A stretch of 57,830 nucleotides of DNA, taken from the NCBI GenBank assembly GCA_031270465.1, contig JAISXP010000176.1, forward strand, positions 1-57,830, written 5' to 3'. The stretch is from Tannerella sp. Its GTDB lineage: Bacteria > Bacteroidota > Bacteroidia > Bacteroidales > Tannerellaceae. Position 1 is the first letter of the stretch. Every line of letters starts with the position of its first letter. A program made the translations under genes and the position numbers. This document shows, in pieces, positions 8,990 to 18,317 of the stretch. The notes below the pieces were generated by a model. It saw only the letters and a program-made list of their open reading frames with translations, ran no database searches and was not told where the DNA came from.

Positions 8990-11161
8990 CTATGCGTTTT
9001 CGGTGTTTTTCGTCCACCGCAGGCTTAGCGAATTGAGCACTACCGAAACGGAACTGAGCGCCATCGCTGCGCCGGCCATTCCCGGGTGAAGGAATCCGAG
9101 CGCCGCCACCGGCAGCATGGCCACATTGTAAACAAACGCCCAGAAGAGGTTTTGCCTGATTTTCCGGACGGTTTTTTTCGACAGCCTGATGGCAAACGGC
9201 AACAGTGTCAAGCTGTTTCGCATGAGAATCACGTCGGCGGCTTCAATGGCGATATCCGTTCCGGCGGCTATGCTAATCCCGACATCGGCAGCAGCCAGCG
9301 CCGGCGCATCATTCATGCCGTCGCCCATCATCGCTACCCTTTTGCCTTCCTTTTTCAGCGTTTCGATATGTGCCGCCTTCCCGTCGGGCATCACTTCTGC
9401 CATTATCCTGCCGATGTTCAGGCGCTGTCCCACGATGGCAGCCGATCGGCGGCTGTCGCCCGTCAGCATTGCCGTAGCGATGTTCATGCCGTGCAGGGCG
9501 TCGATTACTTCCCTTGCTTCGTCCCTGATCCTGTCTGCAACGGCGGCTATGGCAACCGGCCTGTCGTCCATGGTCATCAGGACGGGGGTTTCTCCCTGCT
9601 GTTCGATGGAAGAAAAGCGCTGTTGCACGGTTTCAGGTAGCTGACAGTTGTCGAACAGGCGCCGGGTGCCGACCAGCAGGGTGGCGCCCTCATAGACAGC
9701 CCTGATACCCTTGCCGGGAATGGCTTCGAAGAAGTCGGGGGATAGAATGTCGCTGTTGAGTTCGCCGGATGCACTTTTAAAGATGGCCTGTCCCAGCGGA
9801 TGTTCCGAATGTTTTTCGGCTACGGCAATCATCAGCAGCAGGTCGCTGCGTTTGCCGTCCAGCGGGTCAAAACGGGTCATCACCGGTTGTCCTTCCGTCA
9901 GGGTTCCCGTTTTGTCGAATACCAGCGCCTGTATCCTGCTGAGGCCTTCCAGCGCATCGCCTCCTTTGAAGAGTATCCCATTTTCGGCGGCTTTGCCGGT
10001 TCCCGTCATGATGGCTGTGGGGGTAGCCAGCCCCAGTGCGCAGGGACATGCGATGACCAGTACCGCCACCGCACTCACAACGGCATGGTTCAGCTGTCCG
10101 GCAAGCAGCAGCCATGCGGCAAAGCTAACAGCGGAAATCAGTATCACGACAGGCACAAATATTCCTGCCGCCTTGTCGGCAATATGCTGTATGGGCGCTT
10201 TGCCGGCCTGTGCATCTTCCACCATGCGTACAATCTGCGAAAGCATGGTCTCTTTTCCTGTTTTTACAACAGTGAAGAGGATGGCGCCATTCCGGTTGAC
10301 AGTGCCTCCCACCACGGTATCGCCGGCGGCTTTCTCAACGGGCAGCGGTTCCCCGGTCATCATGGATTCGTCAACCGATGTCTGTCCTTCCGCAATGATC
10401 CCGTCGGCGGGGATTCTCTCTCCCGGACGCACTACGACCGTATCTCCTGCTTGCAGGTCTTCGATCGGCACTTCCGCCTCTCCGTTTTCACGTATCACCC
10501 TGGCAACGGGCGGCTGCAGTTTTTTCAGTTTCCTCACCGCATCGGATGTCCGTCCTCTGGCGACGGCTTCCAGCGTCTTTCCCAACAGTACGAAGGTGAT
10601 GATCATGGCTGCCGATTCAAAATAGAGATGCGGTTCGTCCTCGGCGGAAAAAAAGAGGTTGAACAGGCTGTAAAAAAAGGCGGCTGAGGTGCCCAGCGCT
10701 ACCAGCACGTTCATGTCGGCGCTGTGAGCACGCAATGCGTAAAAGGCTCCGCGATAGAAACGCATTCCTGTGACAAACTGTACAGGTATGGTCAGGAACA
10801 TCTGTACCCTGCCCGAATGCAGAAATTCCAGCGCAGGGACGCAGATGTTCAACGCCATCAGTACCATTGACAGCAGGAGAGGCAGCGTGAAGGCGACAGC
10901 CAGAACAAGAGCGGCTACCAGCCTGCGAAAATCCGGGGAACGCCTGTCGGCGGGAAGGAGTTCAAATCCTAAACGGCAAACGGTGTGCATCAGTCGGGAT
11001 TCGGTCATTTTGTCCGTGTCATACGACACCACCAGCTTCTCCAGCGCGAAATTGACACTGACGGATTCAATACCTGCCGTTGCCGACAAGGTTTTTTCGA
11101 TTTTGACGGCACAGCTGGCGCAATGCATGCCCGACACCCCGTATCGTTTTTTTACTTTCAT
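8990..11161 (-). CDS. copA: Copper-type P1B ATPase (heavy-metal efflux)
   Basis: A 723-residue inner-membrane pump that exports Cu(I), or a related soft metal, using ATP. The start at [17 protein letters not shown] was chosen because it overlaps the upstream stop by four bases (ATGA) and puts the HMA metal-binding motif CASC at residues 14-17; the longer frame adds 48 unrelated residues. Other motifs in order are the phosphatase TGEPLP, the transmembrane CPCALG, the phosphorylation site DKTGTLTEG, and the hinge [12 protein letters not shown]. The CPC motif and single HMA domain favour Cu(I). No CopZ chaperone or CueR regulator is adjacent. Confidence 0.92.
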   Translation of the reverse strand: MKVKKRYGVSGMHCASCAVKIEKTLSATAGIESVSVNFALEKLVVSYDTDKMTESRLMHTVCRLGFELLPADRRSPDFRRLVAALVLAVAFTLPLLLSMVLMALNICVPALEFLHSGRVQMFLTIPVQFVTGMRFYRGAFYALRAHSADMNVLVALGTSAAFFYSLFNLFFSAEDEPHLYFESAAMIITFVLLGKTLEAVARGRTSDAVRKLKKLQPPVARVIRENGEAEVPIEDLQAGDTVVVRPGERIPADGIIAEGQTSVDESMMTGEPLPVEKAAGDTVVGGTVNRNGAILFTVVKTGKETMLSQIVRMVEDAQAGKAPIQHIADKAAGIFVPVVILISAVSFAAWLLLAGQLNHAVVSAVAVLVIACPCALGLATPTAIMTGTGKAAENGILFKGGDALEGLSRIQALVFDKTGTLTEGQPVMTRFDPLDGKRSDLLLMIAVAEKHSEHPLGQAIFKSASGELNSDILSPDFFEAIPGKGIRAVYEGATLLVGTRRLFDNCQLPETVQQRFSSIEQQGETPVLMTMDDRPVAIAAVADRIRDEAREVIDALHGMNIATAMLTGDSRRSAAIVGQRLNIGRIMAEVMPDGKAAHIETLKKEGKRVAMMGDGMNDAPALAAADVGISIAAGTDIAIEAADVILMRNSLTLLPFAIRLSKKTVRKIRQNLFWAFVYNVAMLPVAALGFLHPGMAGAAMALSSVSVVLNSLSLRWTKNTENA

Positions 11162-11673
11162 TCGTTGTTGAGATGGATTTGCAAGAATAATTCGTCTTCC
11201 CATCCGCTGTCTGTTTTCAGCCATTCTTTTTTTGTTCCGGAAAGGGAAAACCCGCTTTTTTCGAACAAACGGATGCTGATCGTGTTGCCTGCCGCGATGT
11301 TGCAATACAACTGATGCAGGAACAACACGTTTTTGCCGTAGTCGATCATCTGGCGGAGCGCTTCGGAGGCGAATCCCCGTTTCCGGTCGTCTTCCGCCGC
11401 AATCAGGATGCCTACGCCTGCCCTCCGGTGAACGGGATCGAAATCGAACAGGTCAACGGCGCCCACGGTACTCACCGATCCTTCCTTCGAATCAATCATC
11501 ATCCTCAGTTGCCTGTTTGCCAGGATATTGCCTGGGTCGGACAGGAGGTACTGCTGTAGCTGCGCTTTGGAAAAAGGCGCAAGCGTATTGCTCACGCGCC
11601 ATACGCTACGGTCGTTTTCCCAAATGTACAGGAGTGCAAGGTCTTCGGGTTCTACTGCTCTTAATGTGATCAT
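11158..11673 (-). CDS. GNAT-family N-acetyltransferase (RimJ/RimL-like)
   Basis: A 171-residue acetyl-CoA-dependent acetyltransferase. The N-terminal part [18 protein letters not shown] is typical of the RimJ/RimL branch. The acetyl-CoA site lies around [24 protein letters not shown] (residues about 87-111), followed by the [20 protein letters not shown] strand-helix. RimL-like relatives modify protein N-termini or small metabolites; the substrate here cannot be predicted. It overlaps copA by four bases and follows the DnaJ-like gene by seven, so the three probably form one transcript. Confidence 0.85.
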   Translation of the reverse strand: MITLRAVEPEDLALLYIWENDRSVWRVSNTLAPFSKAQLQQYLLSDPGNILANRQLRMMIDSKEGSVSTVGAVDLFDFDPVHRRAGVGILIAAEDDRKRGFASEALRQMIDYGKNVLFLHQLYCNIAAGNTISIRLFEKSGFSLSGTKKEWLKTDSGWEDELFLQIHLNNE

Positions 11674-11680
11674 ACGCGAT

Positions 11681-12427
11681 TCATGAAAAATGACGTTCTT
11701 TTTTTATCAGTTCATACGCACTGTTGATTTTCAGGAACTGTTCCCCGGCTACCGTTCCGGTCGCTTCGCCAAGACAGGTTACCTTGTCGGGATGATATTT
11801 TACGGCCAGCAGACGGTAAGCCTGCTTGATCTCTTTTACGGAAGCCTGCTGCCCGATGCCCAGTACCGCATAAGCGTTGTTGATGAAGGCGTTCTGTTGC
11901 CGTGATGGCGCGGCATGTTCGCGGCCAACGCCGAGATGGTCGGCTATGTCGTTCAATACCTGCTGTTCTGCTTCCGACACCTGACCGTCAATAGCAGCCA
12001 GTTCGAACAGGAAAAAAGCCAGTCTCGCACATTCCTGATGGTCGAGAAACCGTCGTACCTGTCGGCAGGCAGCCGGAACGGGCGGGTGCAGGGAAAGCAG
12101 CCCGCGCAACGTCAGCAACGCTTCTTTTTGCTCGGTGGCCCCGAAATTCTGCCGCAAGAAACGGTTGATACAATCCAGCTCCGACCGCAGCATTTTTCCA
12201 TCGGCCTGTGCGACAACGACCATCAGCGTCAATAAGTTTATCGAAAAAGCGCCCAGTGAAGGCTTACGGGCATTCACAAAGGGATGGATGCGGATATTGT
12301 CGAAAACGGCGCCTATAATAAATCCTGCGATTCCGCCCGCAGGACCACCTGCCGCCCAACCCAACAAGCCGCCCACCCATCTTGCGAACTTGCGCAAATC
12401 AAAATGACTCGTTATCCATTTCAGCAT
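11681..12427 (-). CDS. TerB-like/DnaJ-domain protein (DjlA-like co-chaperone)
   Basis: A 248-residue protein with a glycine-rich, possibly membrane-associated start (WVGGLLGWAAGGPAGGIAGFIIGAVFD, residues about 18-44), a TerB-like alpha-helical domain at about 55-160, and a C-terminal J domain from about 184 that includes NAYAVLGIGQQASVKEIKQ and the HPD tripeptide. J domains stimulate the ATPase of DnaK through HPD. The order matches DjlA of proteobacteria, and the glycine-rich start replaces the single DjlA transmembrane segment. It is first in the run leading to the copper pump. Calling it djlA would be an inference. Confidence 0.8.
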   Translation of the reverse strand: MLKWITSHFDLRKFARWVGGLLGWAAGGPAGGIAGFIIGAVFDNIRIHPFVNARKPSLGAFSINLLTLMVVVAQADGKMLRSELDCINRFLRQNFGATEQKEALLTLRGLLSLHPPVPAACRQVRRFLDHQECARLAFFLFELAAIDGQVSEAEQQVLNDIADHLGVGREHAAPSRQQNAFINNAYAVLGIGQQASVKEIKQAYRLLAVKYHPDKVTCLGEATGTVAGEQFLKINSAYELIKKERHFS

Positions 12428-12818
12428 AATAAATTATGAATACCGACAAAAATACATAAAATTTTTCACTTCCACTCTTCCCCACCCCAAAAATTTTTTA
12501 GAAAAAGGTTACCGGAAAGTTTCCGGCAGCAAAGCCGCATTTATTTCCACCCCGTCAAGCCATCATTATGATGAAAATAACCGTTTTTCAGGCATTCCGG
12601 CGGAACGGTATCATGTATCGCCGCTGAGATGGTGAAAACCTTTCCTCTGTAAATTTTTTTTTTCATTGCATGCACTTGGAAAACTGAAGTTTTTCATCTA
12701 ATTTTGGGGTGTAAATGACAAACCGCTTTCGGTCGTAACAGCGGGAAAGGTGAAGGATTCCGAGTACGGCGGCCGGGAAAGGCAGATAGCGGCACGTTGA
12801 AAATATCCGAATAATATA
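12428..12818. other. Intergenic stretch with leader of the interrupted lipoprotein gene
   Basis: A 391-base gap between divergent genes. It holds a good plus-strand promoter (12676-12706) and then a leader of about 105 bases rich in GGAAAGG-type purine runs. No ORF, tRNA or known riboswitch motif was recognised in the rest. Confidence 0.5.
12676..12706 (+). promoter_or_regulatory. Candidate promoter for the interrupted lipoprotein gene
   Basis: TTG at 12676-12678 and TAATTTTG at 12699-12706 are separated by 20 bases, matching the Bacteroidetes -33/-7 arrangement. The implied transcript starts near 12712 and has about 105 bases of leader before the ATG at 12819. Confidence 0.5.
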
Positions 12819-13325
12819 ATGAAACGCGGGAAATTGTTTTTATTGATCATATTGGCAGCAGTTATCGGCTGTCAGGCAGAAAAAGAGCCTGAATTATCCA
12901 TCGAGGCCTGTTATCGGGTGAATTTGAGCGATTCGACTCTTATGACGGGCTGGTATTATGTTTCGGACAGTTGCGGGTTTGTCCGTCAACTGGACAAATC
13001 AGACGAATATTACACCCTATTTCCTGTAAAATATGGATATTAAAACACTATATACGAAGTATTTCATTCATACAATTTCAAGAGTGAATGTAAAATAGTT
13101 ACAGTAGAATATAATTCCGAAAATTTTGGTAATTTCATAGTAGAATTATTTTTTGAAGGAAGTGTATTCAGAATAATTAACGATAGGGGTCAACTCTTTA
13201 TTGATAAATACAATAAAGGTAAAGATTCATGGTATAATACTGATTTTTTATATTCCAGAGTAAGTGTAGATAATATAAAAGAAAGCCTTTATTTGGCTTT
13301 TGATTATATAAATTATAAAAGTTGA
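12819..13325 (+). pseudogene. Lipoprotein gene interrupted by an in-frame TAA
   Basis: From the ATG at 12819 the frame encodes a lipoprotein signal (MKRGKLFLLIILAAVIGCQ, acylated Cys about residue 18) and runs to a TAA at 13041-13043. The same frame then stays open for another 93 codons (through CKIVTVEYNSENFG and YLAFDYINYK) to TGA at 13323-13325, although the DNA there is very AT-rich and stops are expected often. This points to one original gene of about 168 codons broken by a single nonsense change, or to a sequencing error at that base. The part after the stop is markedly more AT-rich than the flanking genes. Function unknown; the neighbouring RHS tip makes an immunity-type protein conceivable. 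Confidence 0.6.
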
Positions 13326-13368
13326 TATTACACTTTGGGGATTTGTAGAGGATGAAAAAGGGACAATT

Positions 13369-13657
13369 AGTTTGTAGTATGGGAAACGCTTTTGGACATT
13401 TACGGAAAAGTGCGTACCTTTGCCGGACGTTCTTTGAGCGATTGTCCGTTCGGGTATCAGGGTCAGTATGAGGATAGTGAGACGGGATTGTATTATAATA
13501 GGTTTAGGTACTACGACCCAAGTTCAGGTGCATATCTGAGTCAGGATCCGATTGGACTTGCTGGAATAACCCGACACTCTGTGGGTATGTACATGATAAT
13601 GCAACGCCTGCTTTTTCAATGATTTGGGCTTTGCCGTTGATTTTATTTCAACCGTAA
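13369..13657 (+). pseudogene. Orphan RHS core C-terminal tip, frameshifted
   Basis: The frame from about 13369 reads [18 protein letters not shown], then [20 protein letters not shown] and DPIGLAG, the hallmark end of RHS-repeat core domains. At about 13562-13570 the reading frame shifts: the expected NPTLxGYVHD sequence continues in another frame ([16 protein letters not shown]) to TAA at 13655. A protein read without the shift would end at 13622. The thousands of upstream bases that encode the RHS shell are missing, and no start with an export signal is present. This is a displaced tip of the kind left by recombination at polymorphic RHS toxin loci; it is very unlikely to be functional. Confidence 0.75.
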
Positions 13658-13883
13658 CATCGTGTTTGTATTTGTGCTATACTTCACACTCCCAAACGAT
13701 TAAAACATTCCATCCCAAAGCAATAAATCTCTGCATCAGGAAAATAACCGTTTCGTATTTAGGTAAAACAATATCGGGTTTTCCGGGCAAATGCTTACCA
13801 TGCATCCCACAAGTTCATTATATGACAGCGCAATTTATAACCGAGCATAGTATAAATTTCGCCGCAAAGGCAGCAAAAAAGAT

Positions 13884-14960
13884 TCATTCCCTAATAAAAG
13901 AGATTTTCATTCCCTCGCTTACATTCCGGTAGCCTTCGACAATCAGTTGGTCGCCAGCCGACAGTCCTTCGCTGACGGTCACGCCGTTGCCGCTCAACTT
14001 GCCGGGCGTAACGTAGCGGCGGCGGGCAACGCCGTTGTCGGCAAGCCACACAAAACGCTTTCCCTCCGGCGAAGTTTGCACCGTCCGGTTGGGAATGACA
14101 ATGTCTGCCTGCACTTCGTCGCGTTTCAGGGATACTTTGCAAACCATGCCGGGCATCAGCCTCGACTGCGGATTGCCGATGCCGATTTTTACCTCATAAG
14201 TGTGCGATATGGGGTTGGCAGAGATGCCTTTCAGTTCGACTTTTCCGGTAAAGGTGTCGCTGTTAAGCGCGGGGACTTCTATCCTTGCGTCCCGGCCGAC
14301 GGCAATATCGCCGATTTCGCTTTCGGGAACGGAGATTTTCACGTTTACCCTGTCCACCGTAACCAGCTTGAACGCAGCCACGCCGGGCATCACATTAACG
14401 CCTGGCTCAATCGAGCGGCTGGCGACAATGCCGCTGCGCGGTGCATACAGCCGGCAGTCGTCGAGGTTTTTACGCGCAATTTCCACCATCGATTTAGCCT
14501 GCTGCAAACCGGTTTCCACTTCCACAAACTTGATGTCGGGAAGACTGCCGTTGGTATGCAACTTCGCCAAACGGTCGTAGGCGTCCTGCGCACGGGTTAA
14601 CTGGGACTGCGTTGTGGTTAAGGAATTTTGCGCCGTGGTGCTGTTCAACTTGGCGAGCAACTGCCCTTTTTGTACACGTTGCCCTTCGGACACAAGGACT
14701 TCCTCCACCGCGCCGGGCATCGAAAAACTGAGCGATATGGCGGTCGATTCTTCTACGGTTCCCACGTAGATGCGGTCGCTTGATTCGTCCGAAAGTCCGA
14801 CGGTCTGCACTTTCACAGGGATAACCTTTGCCGTTTTCGGAGTTTCGTCGCCGACACCTCCGCAACCCGACAACCCGACGATTGCAAGTAACATCGTCGA
14901 ATGAATGAAATATTTTATTTCCCCCATATATAAAAATTTAAACTTCATCTGTTTATTCAT
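13884..14960 (-). CDS. RND-type efflux periplasmic adaptor lipoprotein
   Basis: A 358-residue membrane-fusion protein that would bridge an inner-membrane RND pump and a TolC-like channel. It has a lipoprotein signal with Cys at about 33 (LSGCGG), a first beta-barrel and lipoyl half at about 50-105 (SEGQRVQKGQLLAKL), a helical hairpin at about 105-150, the second lipoyl half (LYAPRSGIVASRSIEPG), and the membrane-proximal domain to the C-terminus. Normally the pump gene follows directly; here the downstream sequence is the RHS scar, so the adaptor is orphaned. A divergent AraC gene shares its promoter region and is the likely regulator. Confidence 0.88.
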   Translation of the reverse strand: MNKQMKFKFLYMGEIKYFIHSTMLLAIVGLSGCGGVGDETPKTAKVIPVKVQTVGLSDESSDRIYVGTVEESTAISLSFSMPGAVEEVLVSEGQRVQKGQLLAKLNSTTAQNSLTTTQSQLTRAQDAYDRLAKLHTNGSLPDIKFVEVETGLQQAKSMVEIARKNLDDCRLYAPRSGIVASRSIEPGVNVMPGVAAFKLVTVDRVNVKISVPESEIGDIAVGRDARIEVPALNSDTFTGKVELKGISANPISHTYEVKIGIGNPQSRLMPGMVCKVSLKRDEVQADIVIPNRTVQTSPEGKRFVWLADNGVARRRYVTPGKLSGNGVTVSEGLSAGDQLIVEGYRNVSEGMKISFIRE

Positions 14961-14985
14961 TTCTTTGTTCTGTTAAAAATTGGAG

Positions 14986-14993
14986 CAAAGATA
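14986..14993 (-). promoter_or_regulatory. Candidate promoter -7 element for the adaptor gene
   Basis: The minus strand reads TATCTTTG, a perfect TAnnTTTG match, 26 bases upstream of the adaptor start. It lies back to back with a plus-strand TATCTTTG at 15082, so the 146-base gap is a divergent control region. Confidence 0.5.
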
Positions 14994-15081
14994 CGGGGAG
15001 TATTCCGTACGGAAAAGGTCAAATGTCGTGTAATATTGTTCCAAAAGTCCGGAATATTTTTATATTATGCGAAAATCGGAT

Positions 15082-15089
15082 TATCTTTG
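15082..15089 (+). promoter_or_regulatory. Candidate promoter -7 element for the AraC gene
   Basis: TATCTTTG matches TAnnTTTG and lies 18 bases before the AraC ATG at 15107, implying a very short leader. The -33 region is T-rich without a clear TTTG. Confidence 0.45.
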
Positions 15090-15106
15090 TAGCCTAAAGC
15101 ACGTAT

Positions 15107-15994
15107 ATGACGAAGAAAGATACGAAGCAAAATATAACCGCGATAGATTTTGACGCCGTGAGGGAATCGCTTACGGTAGAGTGTATTGACGATGATTTTA
15201 TTGTAATTGACGACATCAGCGGGGTGCCGTTTTTCGATTATCCCACAAAAGTCAATGAAGCCGTAGCAATCATTTGCCTGAAGGGTTATGCGGAAGGCAG
15301 CGTCGATTTGAAGCCTTGCTGCTACGCCGCCAACGATTTTGCTATCATCATGCCGGGGCAAATCCTGCAATATACTTACCGGAGCGATGATTTTTCGGCG
15401 AAGCTTATCATCATGTCGCGACGTTTTACCGAAAACATCGAACTGTGTATGAAAGATGTAATCCCCGTATTCCTTTATCTGAGAGAGAATCCGGTGGTGC
15501 ATATTGATGAGGCTGAAATAGCGCATTTGCAGGATTATTTCCACATACTGAAAAGAACGGTACAACAAACTTCCAATCCGTACCGTATGGAAATGGTACG
15601 CTTACTGTCACAGGCTTTTTTTTACGGCATCAACAATTTCAATCAGCTACGGCAGGAATATACCGTTCAAAAAGACAAGAAAGACAAACTCTTCGATTCG
15701 TTTTACAATCTGATACTGCAACATTACAAAGATTCGCGCGAGGTGAGCTTCTACGCCGAAAAACTGTGTCTGACGCCTAAACATCTATCCGCCACTATCA
15801 AAAAAACGACCGGCAAATCGGCGTCCGAATGGATAAACGATTATGTCGTTCTGGAAGCCAAATCGCTGCTCCGGGCTTCCGGCATGAGTATCCAGCAAAT
15901 CAGCGACGAACTGAACTTCGCCAACCAGTCGTTTTTCGGAAAATATTTCAAACGGACAGCCGGCGTTTCGCCGAAAGAATACAGGACGAATTAA
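15107..15994 (+). CDS. AraC-family transcriptional regulator
   Basis: A 295-residue regulator. The N-terminal about 170 residues form a cupin-like sensor (NEAVAIICLKGYAEG, then ANDFAIIMPGQILQYTYRSDD). The C-terminal about 100 residues hold the two helix-turn-helix units: SFYAEKLCLTPKHLSATIKK and MSIQQISDELNFANQSFFGKY, ending with the family signature FKRTAGVSPKEYR. It is divergent from the efflux adaptor, which it probably controls; the inducer is unknown. Confidence 0.9.
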   Translation: MTKKDTKQNITAIDFDAVRESLTVECIDDDFIVIDDISGVPFFDYPTKVNEAVAIICLKGYAEGSVDLKPCCYAANDFAIIMPGQILQYTYRSDDFSAKLIIMSRRFTENIELCMKDVIPVFLYLRENPVVHIDEAEIAHLQDYFHILKRTVQQTSNPYRMEMVRLLSQAFFYGINNFNQLRQEYTVQKDKKDKLFDSFYNLILQHYKDSREVSFYAEKLCLTPKHLSATIKKTTGKSASEWINDYVVLEAKSLLRASGMSIQQISDELNFANQSFFGKYFKRTAGVSPKEYRTN

Positions 15995-16263
15995 AAATTT
16001 TCACACCGGGGCACCTCGACGCTCATAAGTAAAGCTCTGTGTCTGTACGGGGTTATGTCATACTATAAACTTTCATTGAAGCCCTTGAAGTGTAAACAAA
16101 TATTGTTCGCAATTTACTTTTTACAGCAGGTCTTTCTCTGTGGTACGCCGGAAGATAGCAAGGTAAATAAAAATTAAAAAAAAACAAATCTGTTTTTTTG
16201 AACGTATTCGGGAGCGTGAAAAAGAAATTATTCATACATTTGTCACCACAAAAACAAGCAACG

Positions 16264-16722
16264 ATGAGAAAGAAATTATTTTTACTGAGCGTATCGACCC
16301 TGCTGCTTCTTTCGTGCGAAGGGCCGATTGGACCTCCGGGCGAACCCGGCGAAGGCATGAACTGGCAAGTCCTTACCTATACCGTGCACGAAGGCGACTG
16401 GAAGCTGGTAGGCGGAAAGGACAACCTTAATTCATACTACATCTATGAATTTGACGAGAATTTGCTGACAAATTTTATTTATGAATCCGGGAACGTTTTC
16501 GGCTATGTGATATTTAACCCCGGACAGAATAATGAGACGCAGACGCCAATGCCGCACATGATTCCGTTGGGAGACAGCGATCCGGGCGGAGAATTTTTCT
16601 GGCAGGAATACTATACGTTCGATTTCATGCCGGGGTCGATAGCGTTCTATGTGTATTACAGCGATTTCCAGACAAGTATTAGACCGCCGACATGCGACTT
16701 CAGGATAGTAATGAACTGGTAG
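16264..16722 (+). CDS. Small lipoprotein with a collagen-like GPP segment
   Basis: A 152-residue protein. The ATG at 16264 was chosen because it begins a clean lipoprotein signal (MRKKLFLLSVSTLLLLSC, Cys about 18); the frame runs 22 codons further up without signal character. Immediately after the Cys comes EGPIGPPGEPGEG, a short collagen-like Gly-X-Y run seen in some Bacteroidetes surface lipoproteins, then a beta-rich globular region with many aromatic residues. Not recognised beyond that. It ends five bases before the most likely start of the methyltransferase gene. Confidence 0.7.
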   Translation: MRKKLFLLSVSTLLLLSCEGPIGPPGEPGEGMNWQVLTYTVHEGDWKLVGGKDNLNSYYIYEFDENLLTNFIYESGNVFGYVIFNPGQNNETQTPMPHMIPLGDSDPGGEFFWQEYYTFDFMPGSIAFYVYYSDFQTSIRPPTCDFRIVMNW

Positions 16723-16727
16723 GCACG

Positions 16728-18317
16728 ATGGAAGGTGAACAGTTCGATATGATTGCCAAAACGCTGTACGGACTGGAAGACGTTTTGGCGGACGAATTGA
16801 CCATGCTGAAGGCGCACGAAGTGAAGACGGGACGCCGCATGGTCTCTTTCAGGGGCGATAAAGCGATGATGTACAGGGCAAACTATTACTGCCGGACGGC
16901 TTTGCGCATCCTGAAGCCTGTTTGCCGTTTCAAAGCCGACGATGCGGATACGGTCTATTCGGAAGTAAAAAAAATCGCGTGGGATCAGTATTTTTCGCCC
17001 GAGAAGACTTTTGCCGTCGAAGCGGTGATTTATTCCGAATCGTTCAAACATTCCAAGTTTGTGGCATACAGAGTGAAGGATGCCATTGTCGACTATTTTG
17101 CGGAGAAATACGATAAACGCCCGTCCGTCCGCATCAACCGTCCCGACATGTACATTCATATCCATATCTCGCACAGAGAATGCACGGTGGCGCTTGACAG
17201 TTCGGGCGAGAGCCTGCACAAGCGCGGGTACCGGACAGGACAGGGCGAAGCGCCCCTCAACGAAACGCTGGCTGCGGGAATGATACTTAAAACCGGCTGG
17301 CACGGACAGTCTCATTTTGTCGATCCGATGTGCGGCTCGGGTACGCTGCTGATCGAAGCCGCCATGATTGCCCTCAACGTGCCGCCGGGACTTTTCCGCA
17401 AGGAATATGCCTTTGAACGATGGAGCGATTTTGATCAGGAACTGTTCATGACGATTTCCGAAGATGAATCCGAAGAACATGAGTTCGCATTCAAGTGTTT
17501 CGGTTCCGACATCTCGCCCAAAGCACTGAAAACGGCTGAAAACGATATCAAAAACGCCGGCCTGTCCAAATATGTCGAGTTGAAAACGCTTCCCTTCCAG
17601 CAATATAAAGAAGCGCCCCGACCCGGTATTCTCGTCACAAATCCGCCATACGGCGAACGCCTCCCGACAGACGACCTCATGGGGTTGTATGCCATGCTGG
17701 GCGAACGGCTGAAACATGTCTTTACCGGCTATCAGGCATGGATTCTGAGCTACAAGGAAGAATGTTTTGAGCAAATAGGCCTGCGCCCAAACCAGAAAAT
17801 CAAACTGATGAACGGACAACTGGAATGTGAGTTCCGCTGCTACGAATTGTTCGAAGGCAAAAACAGAGACTTCAAAATATTGCAAAACGAAAAGATTCCT
17901 TTTGAACAGAAAGTGCGTCCGCTCACAAAATATCGGGAGGAGGACGAAAAGCCGTTTACCCGCAAGCGGCCTCCGTTTGCGTACGACAGACCCGACAAAA
18001 CCGCTCGCCGGTCTCTCCCGGATAAAGAATGGTCGGATAAATCCGTTCGGAAGTTTTCCCCTGATAAAGAATGGTCGGATAAACCCGTTCGGAAGTTTTC
18101 TCCTGATAAAGAATGGTCGGATAAACCCGTTCGGAAGTTTTCTCCTGATAAAGAATGGCCGGATAAATCCGGTCGGAGGTCTTCCCCGGACAAAGACCGG
18201 TCGGATAAATCCGGTCGGAGGTCTTTCTCTGATAAAGACTGGTCGGAAAAACCGGTTCGGAAAAGATCCGAGGATAGTAGGCCTCGCCTGGAAGTCATTC
18301 AAAAAAAGAAATTATGA
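16728..18317 (+). CDS. THUMP-domain class I rRNA methyltransferase (RlmL-like) with repetitive basic tail
   Basis: A 529-residue SAM-dependent methyltransferase, like the N-terminal half of RlmL which makes m2G in 23S rRNA. The start at 16728 (MEGEQFDMIAKTLYGLEDVL) fits the family and avoids overlap with the lipoprotein; an ATG at 16749 is also possible. A ferredoxin-like/THUMP region covers about 8-150, the SAM loop is DPMCGSGTLLIEAA, and the catalytic motif is TNPPYGERL. After about residue 400 the enzyme is followed by a disordered Lys/Arg/Asp-rich tail of about 100 residues built from a 14-residue repeat (DKEWSDKPVRKFSP). Its stop overlaps the peptidase start by four bases. Confidence 0.88.
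   Translation: MEGEQFDMIAKTLYGLEDVLADELTMLKAHEVKTGRRMVSFRGDKAMMYRANYYCRTALRILKPVCRFKADDADTVYSEVKKIAWDQYFSPEKTFAVEAVIYSESFKHSKFVAYRVKDAIVDYFAEKYDKRPSVRINRPDMYIHIHISHRECTVALDSSGESLHKRGYRTGQGEAPLNETLAAGMILKTGWHGQSHFVDPMCGSGTLLIEAAMIALNVPPGLFRKEYAFERWSDFDQELFMTISEDESEEHEFAFKCFGSDISPKALKTAENDIKNAGLSKYVELKTLPFQQYKEAPRPGILVTNPPYGERLPTDDLMGLYAMLGERLKHVFTGYQAWILSYKEECFEQIGLRPNQKIKLMNGQLECEFRCYELFEGKNRDFKILQNEKIPFEQKVRPLTKYREEDEKPFTRKRPPFAYDRPDKTARRSLPDKEWSDKSVRKFSPDKEWSDKPVRKFSPDKEWSDKPVRKFSPDKEWPDKSGRRSSPDKDRSDKSGRRSFSDKDWSEKPVRKRSEDSRPRLEVIQKKKL
18021..18269 (+). repeat. 42-bp tandem repeat inside the methyltransferase gene
   Basis: About six head-to-tail copies with unit starts at 18021, 18063, 18105, 18147, 18189 and 18231. 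The second and third copies are identical and the outer ones diverge. Each unit is exactly 42 bases, so copy-number changes keep the frame and add or remove 14 residues. A degenerate copy may precede the array at about 17985-18020. Confidence 0.9.

Noticed and set aside
13624-13932. Plus-strand ORF of 102 codons after the RHS tip
   Set aside because: Overlaps the end of the RND adaptor on the other strand, starts inside the shifted RHS frame and has no domain.
16656-18302. Minus-strand ORF of 548 codons
   Set aside because: Exact antisense of the methyltransferase; its repeats come from the 42-bp array, and the sense strand carries all enzyme motifs.
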